Source: a virus
Direction: 5' to 3' (one strand)
IMG/VR virus record: IMGVR_UViG_3300044742_000087
Location: 1-26,231 of that record
Length of the DNA stretch: 26,231 nt
A program made the position numbers and the translations under genes. Below are positions 1 to 5,536 of the stretch, one piece after another (the first letter of the stretch is position 1; the number at the start of each line of letters is the position of its first letter). The notes beneath the pieces are model-generated. The model saw nothing but the letters and a program-made list of their open reading frames with translations. It had not been told where the DNA came from and searched no databases.

Positions 1-1
1 T

Positions 2-667
2 GACGTGCCTGTGATTCAGGATGCCGCGCACCACCTGTTCGTGGACATGGACAATCGAGGCGATTATGTGTGCTGGTCCTTCCAGGCGATCAAGCACCTG
101 ACGACGGGAGACGGGGGAGCGTTGCTCACACCACCGGAGCAGATGGAACGGGCGCGGCTGCTCCGGTGGTATGGGCTGGACCGCACATCATCTGCGGACT
201 TCCGGTGTTCTCAGGACATCACCGAGGTCGGCTACAAAATCCACATGAACGACATCGCGGCATCCATCGGTCTGGCGAACATCCCGCACGCTGCGTGGGT
301 GGTCGCCCAGCATCAGGCGAATGCCGCGTGGTATGCGCGAGCCATCCACGACGCACCGGACATCATGGTTCCTCCAACCGACCCGGCTGCGTCGTGGTGG
401 CTTTACACGCTGCTCGTTGAGGATCGGGCGGGCCTGGCGCACCATCTGTCGTCCGTTGGTGTTGCCAGCTCGCCCGTTCATCGTCGCAACGACGAGCACA
501 CCGCGTTCGCCGCGTTCAACCGCGAGCCGTTGCCGGGCGTGGACTCGTTCGCAGGCAAGGCATTGACAATACCGACCGGCTGGTGGCTCAGCGAGGCCGA
601 CCGCGAGCATGTCGCGGCGAGCGTGCTCGAATGGGCGTTCAACCGCACGCCCGCGATGGCGGCCTGA
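2..667 (+). CDS. DegT/DnrJ/EryC1/StrS-family sugar aminotransferase, 5' partial
   Basis: The reading frame is open to the left edge, so the N-terminal part (about 150 residues in this family) lies outside the window. Counting from the GTG at 5, the visible part has the PLP-contacting D6-A7-A8-H9 stretch and then SF (25-26) followed by K30 in KHLTTGDGG, the usual Schiff-base lysine. A YKIHMNDIAASIG segment at about 76-88 corresponds to the family's 'G-Y-N-x-R-M-N-E-x-x-A-A' block. These enzymes transaminate nucleotide-linked keto-sugars to amino-sugars in the cytoplasm. The gene stops 3 bases before a phage head-tail connector, so it is probably co-transcribed with virion genes. A role in glycosylating virion proteins or DNA is an inference; the substrate cannot be read from the sequence. 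Confidence 0.87.
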   Translation, partial: DVPVIQDAAHHLFVDMDNRGDYVCWSFQAIKHLTTGDGGALLTPPEQMERARLLRWYGLDRTSSADFRCSQDITEVGYKIHMNDIAASIGLANIPHAAWVVAQHQANAAWYARAIHDAPDIMVPPTDPAASWWLYTLLVEDRAGLAHHLSSVGVASSPVHRRNDEHTAFAAFNREPLPGVDSFAGKALTIPTGWWLSEADREHVAASVLEWAFNRTPAMAA

Positions 668-670
668 CTT

Positions 671-1324
671 GTGACCGACTTCCTGTACGCGACCGTCTCT
701 GAGATCAAGGAACGCCTGTACATCCAGGACACCGAACGCGACCGCGCGTGGCTCGACGTGGCCCGCGGCGCCTCCCGCTGGGTCGAAGAGGTGCTCGGCC
801 ATCGGTTCTACTCCTCCGCGGATCTCGATCCCGACAACCCGACCGAGACGCGCTACTACGAGATCCCGCCGTACGAGAACCCGCTCGTGCTGGAGGTCGA
901 CGACCTGTTGAGCGTGACCACGCTCCAGTCCGATCCCAACGGTGACGGCACCTTCGACTACACATGGACGGTCACCACCGACTACTGGCTCGGGCCGCGC
1001 AACGCCCTCGCCAGGGGCAAGCCCTACAGCCAGATCCACAAGGCGTCCTACGCCGGGCGGTACTGGTTCCCGTCCTATCCGAACAGCGTCAAGGTCGTCG
1101 GCAACTTCGGCTACTGCACCCTGGCGAACGTTCCGGCCGGCGTCAAGCAGTTGACCCTGATCGTGGCAGAGGTCACGGCCCGCCCATTGCTCGACCTGAC
1201 GATGGCGGGTGTCAACTCGTATCAGGTCGGGCCAGAGCTGCGCGTCACGATGGACGCGGGCCAACTGCCGCCGATGGCGCAGAAACTCATCGAGACGTAC
1301 CGCGAGCCGGTCTACATCGTCTGA
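671..1324 (+). CDS. Phage head-tail connector, gp6-like
   Basis: A 217-residue protein starting at GTG 671. The N-terminal part reads as helical: an 'ATVSEIKERLYI' helix, then 'RAWLDVARGASRWVEEVLGHRF', as in the HK97 gp6/SPP1 gp15 connector family, where short helices form a ring under the portal. The middle (about 75-165) is beta-rich with many Tyr/Trp residues, and a final helix (TLIVAEVTARPLL) is also typical. The protein is longer than the usual 100-120 aa because of this beta-rich insertion, as in connectors of some GC-rich phages. Its place just before head closure, tail completion and tail tube genes fits. It would add the first ring to the portal of the DNA-filled capsid. Confidence 0.72.
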   Translation: MTDFLYATVSEIKERLYIQDTERDRAWLDVARGASRWVEEVLGHRFYSSADLDPDNPTETRYYEIPPYENPLVLEVDDLLSVTTLQSDPNGDGTFDYTWTVTTDYWLGPRNALARGKPYSQIHKASYAGRYWFPSYPNSVKVVGNFGYCTLANVPAGVKQLTLIVAEVTARPLLDLTMAGVNSYQVGPELRVTMDAGQLPPMAQKLIETYREPVYIV

Positions 1325-1371
1325 TCTTTCCTCTTCCCTGTTCGCATCATCAATTCAGTGGCGCCCCGTCT

Positions 1372-1411
1372 GGTGCGCCGACCTCGGTTCTGGGCCGCCG
1401 CACCCTTTTTT
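1372..1411 (+). terminator. Probable rho-independent terminator after the connector gene
   Basis: GGTGCG (1372-1377) pairs perfectly with CGCACC (1399-1404). A small CCG/CGG hairpin lies inside, and a run of six T follows at 1406-1411. It lies in the 181-base gap between the connector and the secreted-protein gene, the longest gap on the plus strand in the virion module. If it works, the secreted-protein gene needs its own promoter; no convincing -35/-10 pair could be picked by eye in 1412-1505. Confidence 0.5.
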
Positions 1412-1505
1412 AGCCTCACTACGGCCCACCTGTGACGACCCGCTAAACCAAGCTCGGATGAGGAGCGCACCCGTGCCGTAGAAAGCCCTTAGAGGCGCAT
1501 ATCTC

Positions 1506-2606
1506 ATGAATCGCTACGTACCCGCAGTTGTAGCGTCGGTCTTTTCCCTAGCAGTCGTGCTCGGCCCCACCGTGTTGGCCGCGCCGGCCCCCGCGCCTGC
1601 TGCCGTGCAGCAGACCGTCACTCTGAATCCAGGCGACACACTCTCGGTATCCTGCTCGACCAGTCTGAGCGGTACCTTCTCCAATCTCCTGTGCGCGCTG
1701 GAGCCGACTCCATCGCCGACCCCCGTACCGCCTGCTCCTACGGCTACCCCGCCTGCCGCGAACGTCGGCCTGTGCGGCGAGTCGAATGACACGTGGCACG
1801 CCCCCGTCGTGAACGGCTGTCAGACGAAGCACGAGCACGGTGACGCGCCACCCGCGTGGGTGCACACGTCGGCCTATCACCCGATGTTCACCCACCCCGG
1901 CAATACGCCGAACGAGAACCTCTTGAAGCACACCTCGTTCAAGGGCTATAGCGCTCGTTTCAGCAACGTCGACCTGTATGTGATCATGCACCTCGACACC
2001 AACCCGAACGGGCACACGTCGCGGTTCCACTCGTATCAGATGTGGGCACGGGACGCCTCGGGTGGCATCAGCTACTTCGACGGCTGGATGGACTTCGGTG
2101 TCGGTGATTCGACCGGCCCGCAGCTCACGCGGTTCCACTGCGACAACACGGACGGGATTCGCCCGGCCATCGCGGTGAACGACCAGGCGTGCCCAGGCCC
2201 GCTTCGGTTTGAGAACTGGTATCCACGCGCGGCAGGCTACCTTGGTCAGGCTGGCTGGATGCCAGACTTCGGCTTCAACACCTCAGCCAACTACTACACC
2301 GGCGGCGACCCACTCGATAAGGCGACCTGGGTGCCTACTGGAGGCCAGAACAACACCCGTCGTATCGAGATCGCCTGGTATGCCAACCGCTCATCCCAGC
2401 GTGGGAAGTTCTTCGCCACCAACTTCGGCCAGATCGTGAGCGGCCCGACCGCGGCCGTCTGCGGCACCACGAAGACTGTGGGCGCGAAGACGTACCCCGT
2501 GCTGTGTCTGGAACAGTTCATCGCCCCGAGCCTCGGGTCGGTGCAGTTCCCAGGTAACGCCGTACAGAAGTCGTACGACTTCACGGGGGTGGTGAACCCC
2601 AACTAG
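1506..2606 (+). CDS. Secreted protein of unknown function with Pro/Thr linker (probable phage cargo gene)
   Basis: A 366-residue protein. Residues 1-25 form a signal peptide (short basic start, hydrophobic core, V-L-A-A cleavage region). Residues 36-65 form a small module with a PGDTLSVSC segment that slightly recalls LysM-type 'PGDTL' but is too short to call. Residues 67-85 are a Pro/Thr/Ser linker of the type seen in secreted Chloroflexota proteins. The remaining 280 residues form one unrecognised domain rich in His and aromatic residues (KHEHGD at 108-113, H141, H162, H170, H175) with several Cys residues that could form disulfides. The His cluster might bind a metal, but no catalytic motif was recognised. 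It sits between two head-tail joining genes behind a probable terminator, the pattern of a cargo ('moron') gene rather than a virion part. An AGAGG lies about 11 bases before the ATG. Confidence 0.72.
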   Translation: MNRYVPAVVASVFSLAVVLGPTVLAAPAPAPAAVQQTVTLNPGDTLSVSCSTSLSGTFSNLLCALEPTPSPTPVPPAPTATPPAANVGLCGESNDTWHAPVVNGCQTKHEHGDAPPAWVHTSAYHPMFTHPGNTPNENLLKHTSFKGYSARFSNVDLYVIMHLDTNPNGHTSRFHSYQMWARDASGGISYFDGWMDFGVGDSTGPQLTRFHCDNTDGIRPAIAVNDQACPGPLRFENWYPRAAGYLGQAGWMPDFGFNTSANYYTGGDPLDKATWVPTGGQNNTRRIEIAWYANRSSQRGKFFATNFGQIVSGPTAAVCGTTKTVGAKTYPVLCLEQFIAPSLGSVQFPGNAVQKSYDFTGVVNPN

Positions 2607-2618
2607 GGAGGACAACCT

Positions 2619-2978
2619 ATGCCGATCCGCCTACCGAGTCTGGAGGCGGCTCGGCGCCTGGTGTCCTGGCAGTTCGCTGACGAGGCGACGGTCCACCGTC
2701 TGACGCGCGTATCGGATGGCGCAGGCGGCTCGACCGACAGCTACGTGGCGGGAACGACCTATCCATGTTCGTTCTCGCCGTATCCGATCACGCCCGTGGA
2801 ACGCGAGAGCACGACCCAGGTGCAGACCATCGTGTTCTGGCGGTTCCTCTTCCCGCACGATGCCGACATCCGTCCGACGGATCGGCTGATGGTCGGGACG
2901 CGCACGTTCGAGGTCATCAACGCCGGCGCGGGCACGATCAACATCACCCTCCAGGCGATCACCCAGGAAATCACCTGA
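2619..2978 (+). CDS. Phage head closure / head-tail joining protein
   Basis: 119 residues with a strong GGGAGG site before ATG 2619. The pattern matches the SPP1 gp16/HK97 gp7-type head-tail joining family: an early VHRLTRVSDGAGG strand-turn segment, a central 'CSFSPYPITPVERE' stretch, then '(D)IRPTDRLMVGTRTFEVINAG' and a last strand (INITLQAITQEI). In this family the 'D-R-(I/L)-x-x-G-x-x-(Y/F)-x-V' block is the most recognisable part. The protein would plug the connector and give the surface on which the tail docks. Its order (connector, closure, tail completion, tail terminator) is the canonical one, interrupted here only by the secreted-protein gene and two small genes. Confidence 0.75.
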   Translation: MPIRLPSLEAARRLVSWQFADEATVHRLTRVSDGAGGSTDSYVAGTTYPCSFSPYPITPVERESTTQVQTIVFWRFLFPHDADIRPTDRLMVGTRTFEVINAGAGTINITLQAITQEIT

Positions 2979-3014
2979 GTTCATTTCCTATCCACCCCCA
3001 CCGGAGGCGCGCTC

Positions 3015-3281
3015 ATGCATACCGACGAACAGGCCCCAGACCCGACAGCGATGCCGGATACCGCGTCGGCAGTATCCGAGCCGGCGCATTGCTACCACTG
3101 CGGCATGGAAGCGCCCGAGGGCACCGACGCGGGAGCCGATTGGCTGTGTGACGAGTGCGGTCGGTATCAGCAGTCGCAGATCTGCCCGACGTGCCATTCG
3201 GTCGTGAACGTGTCGCAATTGCCGGAGGGCATGGTGCCCGAGGCGCACGCGCCCAAGAAGCGCAAGAAGGGGAAGGAGTAA
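3015..3281 (+). CDS. Small triple-CxxC zinc ribbon protein
   Basis: 88 residues, with a GGAGG about 8 bases before ATG 3015. Three CxxC pairs (C26/C29, C45/C48, C57/C60) with an H28 nearby predict one or two zinc-binding knuckles. The N-terminal 23 residues look disordered (Asp/Pro/Ala-rich) and the C-terminus is a basic tail (KKRKKGKE). Zinc and a basic tail suggest nucleic acid or protein binding, but no specific family was recognised. Genes like this occur among head genes of several GC-rich phages, often without known function. It is spaced 3 bases from the next gene, so it is surely part of the same transcript. Confidence 0.62.
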   Translation: MHTDEQAPDPTAMPDTASAVSEPAHCYHCGMEAPEGTDAGADWLCDECGRYQQSQICPTCHSVVNVSQLPEGMVPEAHAPKKRKKGKE

Positions 3282-3284
3282 GTC

Positions 3285-3641
3285 ATGGCTGCATTGACCG
3301 CTACGACATCAACCGCGCATGGCACGGTCCTACCGGCCGCTGCTACGGCGAGTGCGAGCGATACGTTCCCTAATCCGAACGGCAAGGCCATCGTCATTGT
3401 CACGAATGCTGGCGCAACGCCGGTCGTCGTCACCTTCGTCACATCAGGCGTGCATTACGTCACGACGAGCGTGTCCTATCCCATCGCGGACGACGCGATC
3501 ACGGTGACGAACGGCACGCGGAAGGTTATCGGGCCATTCGACAAGACCGTACTCAATGACATCGCGACGGGGCTGATCACCATGAACTTCAGTGTGGCGA
3601 CGGGCTGCACCGTAGATGTGATCGAGGTTGGAGCGGCGTAG
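3285..3641 (+). CDS. Beta-rich virion protein of the head-tail region
   Basis: 118 residues, almost all short strands and turns, with no charged helices. Residues 32-75 contain the 'AIVIVTNAGATPVVVTFVTSG' type of strand pair, followed by 'VADDAITVTNGTRKVIGPF'. I recognise this layout (V-x-N-x-G near the start, then a G-P-F turn) from small proteins encoded near capsid genes of actinobacterial and related phages, thought to be structural. GGAG precedes ATG 3285. A capsid decoration or head-tail accessory role is inferred from position only. Its stop overlaps the next start by one base (TAGTG), so the two are translationally coupled. Confidence 0.6.
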   Translation: MAALTATTSTAHGTVLPAAATASASDTFPNPNGKAIVIVTNAGATPVVVTFVTSGVHYVTTSVSYPIADDAITVTNGTRKVIGPFDKTVLNDIATGLITMNFSVATGCTVDVIEVGAA

Positions 3642-4108
3642 TGCCGATCACGGTCTCCGTGCGGTTCAACAAGATTCCCCAGGTGCAGGGGAGCATCGTG
3701 GAGAAGACGGTTGACGCCGTACGGGACAGCGCGCACTTCATGCGGAACTACGCGCAGGCGATTGCCCCGGTGCAGACGGGATCGTTCCGCGCCTCGCTAT
3801 ACGTCAACGGGCCGAACGACGAGTCGGACTATGCCGCGCGTGCGGCCGCCGCGAAGGACGTCAATCCCCGAGCCGTCATCGTGTCCGAGCTGCAAGCGGC
3901 GAACCTCGATCCGAAGGTCGACCGCCTGCGGGATCGTCTCGGGCGGTTCAGCCTACCCGAAGCCATCGTGGCTCCAGCCGTCGAGCACGGCCTCTTCCTT
4001 GAGGAGGGCACGGTTCGCATGTCGCCTCGCCCGACGCTGCGCCCCGCCGCGCTGGTGACCGAGCAGTATTTCAAGAACGCTATGGGCGGGGTCGCGGACG
4101 GCTTCTAG
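3641..4108 (+). CDS. Tail completion protein, HK97 gp10-like
   Basis: 155 residues starting at GTG 3641, which overlaps the previous stop. Features of the HK97 gp10/tail completion family are visible: an N-terminal helix (VEKTVDAVRDSAHFMRNYAQ), then the signature 'A-P-V-Q-T-G-S-F-R-A-S-L' at about 47-58, a middle segment of varied length, and a C-terminal 'H-G-x-F-x-E-x-G-T-x-x-M-x-P-R-P-x-L-R-P-A' block at about 118-141. The last block is diagnostic. The protein finishes the tail end that meets the head. The middle (about 65-110) is longer and more charged than in HK97, as often seen in phages of high-GC hosts. Confidence 0.86.
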   Translation: MPITVSVRFNKIPQVQGSIVEKTVDAVRDSAHFMRNYAQAIAPVQTGSFRASLYVNGPNDESDYAARAAAAKDVNPRAVIVSELQAANLDPKVDRLRDRLGRFSLPEAIVAPAVEHGLFLEEGTVRMSPRPTLRPAALVTEQYFKNAMGGVADGF

Positions 4109-4114
4109 GTCGGC

Positions 4115-4537
4115 ATGACCGCGGAACTCGTACGCATCGAGCAATGGGTCTATCAGTCGCTGGCGGCTGACGGGGTCATCGCGGGCATCTGCGGCACGCG
4201 CATCTATGCCGAGATGGCGCCGCAGGAGGCCGTCTTCCCACTGATCCTGTTCGCCCACATCGGCAACGTCGACGTCGTGCGCGCCATGCACAACGGGCGC
4301 ATGGCGAAGAACATCATCCTCGTCCGCGTCGTGGGCAGGGGGTCGTCCGTTGCGGGCGACCTGAAGACGGTGGCCGACCGTTTCGACGAAGTCTTGCTGA
4401 AGAAGAACGTTGTTCATGACGGGGTGCGGATTGCCTATGTCCAACACGATCAACACGCGATCCGCAAGGACGCCGAGAACGGCGTGCCCATGTCGTACGT
4501 CGGTTCGTACTACCTCGTCTTTTCGCAGCCAGCCTGA
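4115..4537 (+). CDS. Tail terminator protein (DUF3168-like)
   Basis: 140 residues. The opening helix (ELVRIEQWVYQSLAADGVIAGIC) followed by 'GTRIYAEMAPQEAVFPLILFAHIG' matches the minor tail/tail terminator family: 'L-x-x-d-x-x-V-x-x-x-v-g-x-R-I-y-p-x-x-a-P-q-x-x-x-x-P-y-v-x-y'. The rest alternates strands and one helix (DLKTVADRFDEVLLKK) as in the gpU/gp17 fold. The protein caps the growing tail tube as a hexamer and is normally encoded just after tail completion and before the tube protein, as here. It begins 6 bases after the upstream stop with little Shine-Dalgarno signal, so coupling is likely. Confidence 0.78.
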   Translation: MTAELVRIEQWVYQSLAADGVIAGICGTRIYAEMAPQEAVFPLILFAHIGNVDVVRAMHNGRMAKNIILVRVVGRGSSVAGDLKTVADRFDEVLLKKNVVHDGVRIAYVQHDQHAIRKDAENGVPMSYVGSYYLVFSQPA

Positions 4538-4553
4538 AGGGAGAACCTAACCA

Positions 4554-4943
4554 GTGGCATTCAATCATGGCAATATCGCCAACTTCACGCTGGGTGCAAA
4601 CGACCTCAGCGACTACGTAACAAGCGCGTCGATCGACGGCACGCGCGAGATCCGCGACATCCGCCCCATCGGCTCGAACCCCGTCTCGCGTGTGGTCGGC
4701 CCGTACATGGCGACGATCAACCTCGAAGGCGCCTACGACCCCGCGTTCGACGCCATCATGGCGCCGCTGTTCCTGGCGGCATCGCCTGCGACGGCGACGT
4801 TCGACTTCGAGCCAGCCGGCACCGGGCAGCGGTCCTTCACGGGCAACGCGCTGGTCGCCACGTATCGCGTGGATGCGTCAGGTTCTGACGTTGCCACGTG
4901 GCGCGTGACGTTGGCTGTGGTCGGCACGGTCGCGAACGCATAA
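4554..4943 (+). CDS. Major tail protein (tail tube)
   Basis: 129 residues starting at GTG 4554, about 10 bases after an AGGGAG site. It is beta-rich: 'ANFTLGANDLSDYVTSASIDGTREIRDI' opens the protein as in many short tube proteins ('n-l-s-x-y-v-x-s-x-x-x-x-x-x-x-d-x-x-x-v'), followed by 'MATINLEGAYDP' and a closing 'ATWRVTLAVVGTV'. It is shorter than lambda gpV because it lacks the C-terminal Ig domain. It is followed directly by the tail assembly chaperone pair, the most conserved order in siphophage genomes. It would form the stacked hexamer rings of the tail tube. Confidence 0.78.
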   Translation: MAFNHGNIANFTLGANDLSDYVTSASIDGTREIRDIRPIGSNPVSRVVGPYMATINLEGAYDPAFDAIMAPLFLAASPATATFDFEPAGTGQRSFTGNALVATYRVDASGSDVATWRVTLAVVGTVANA

Positions 4944-4952
4944 AGGAGCACC

Positions 4953-5411
4953 ATGAGCGACACAGAGAACGGTCGCATGTTGACCGCGGACGACATCTGG
5001 GCCGCGGACGACATCGAGGAGAAAGTCATCGACGTGCCCGAGTGGGGCGGCCAGGTCAAGATCCGCGCGCTCACCCTGAAGCAGATCGCCAACGTTGCGA
5101 CGAAGGCGATCCGCACCAACGCGCAGGGGCAGCAGGAAACGCAGCGCGAGCTGTCGGTGATCATGACCCTTCAGGAGGGCATGATCGAGCCGAAGCTGTC
5201 GCCCCAGGAGGCCCGCAAACTGAGCGAGAAGTCGGCTGCCGCGGTGACCCGCATCGTGCAGGCGATCAACGCGCTTGGGCCGACACCTGAGGCTGTCGAC
5301 GAGGCCGACAAAAGCGTTTGGCCGGAATCCGACGCTCCAGTTCCAATACGCGCTGGCGCGGGAACTGGGTATGACGTGGCGTCGGCTGATCTCGGAAATG
5401 GGCACGTCTGA
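4953..5411 (+). CDS. Tail assembly chaperone, N-terminal (gpG-like) frame
   Basis: 152 residues, with AAGGAG before ATG 4953. An acidic start (TADDIWAADDIEEKVIDVPEWGG) leads to 'VKIRALTLKQIANVATKA', a segment I know from tail assembly chaperones and related acidic phage proteins. A helical C-terminal half follows. The zero frame continues to 5411 but becomes low-complexity after about residue 120 (APVPIRAGAGTG), exactly where the overlapping +1 frame starts to show gpT-like sequence. So residues 1-120 are probably the shared part and the zero-frame tail is the short product. The protein coats the tape measure protein before tube assembly and is absent from the mature virion. Confidence 0.78.
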   Translation: MSDTENGRMLTADDIWAADDIEEKVIDVPEWGGQVKIRALTLKQIANVATKAIRTNAQGQQETQRELSVIMTLQEGMIEPKLSPQEARKLSEKSAAAVTRIVQAINALGPTPEAVDEADKSVWPESDAPVPIRAGAGTGYDVASADLGNGHV

Positions 5412-5535
5412 ACTCATCCACTGGATGGCGTTCTTCCGGCGGGAACAGCGGGATCAGGAACGGGCGCGCGAGCGCGCGGACGATAACGCAGAGGCGATGA
5501 AGGCGGCGCGCAGCATGGCAGGAAGGATGCGATAG
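5275..5535 (+). CDS. Tail assembly chaperone, C-terminal (gpT-like) frame, expressed by +1 frameshift
   Basis: This frame is +1 relative to the 4953 gene. From about 5332 it encodes a gpT-type domain: 'LARELGMTWRRLISEMG' then 'SELIHWMAFFRRE', matching the chaperone pattern 'L-x-x-x-l-G-x-x-x-x-e-L-l-x-x-m-s-s-x-E-l-x-e-W-x-a-f/y-y/f'. The only nearby independent start is TTG 5275 with no Shine-Dalgarno site; the ATG at 5371 would cut the conserved helix. A shift at AAA-A (5310-5313) would give a fusion of about 193 residues (120 plus 73). The stop at 5533-5535 lies one base before the tape measure start, as expected for the long chaperone form. Confidence 0.75.
   Translation: MGRHLRLSTRPTKAFGRNPTLQFQYALARELGMTWRRLISEMGTSELIHWMAFFRREQRDQERARERADDNAEAMKAARSMAGRMR
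5307..5316 (+). other. Candidate +1 ribosomal frameshift site
   Basis: The zero-frame codons are GAC AAA AGC G. The four A at 5310-5313 would let a lysyl-tRNA on AAA (5310-5312) re-pair on AAA (5311-5313), moving the ribosome into the gpT frame, which then reads GCG TTT GGC. The lambda-type -1 heptamer does not give the right frame here. A -2 slip would, but no repeated sequence for it was seen. Position relative to both domains fits; the mechanism is inferred. Confidence 0.5.
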
Positions 5536-5536
5536 C

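Noticed and set aside
188-1264. Reverse open frame of 358 codons at the left end
   Set aside because: Opposite the aminotransferase and connector genes, Arg/Val/Gly-rich and featureless; a GC-rich shadow frame.
1412-1505. Promoter for the secreted protein gene
   Set aside because: Expected if the terminator works, but no -35/-10 pair stood out by eye, so no site is reported.
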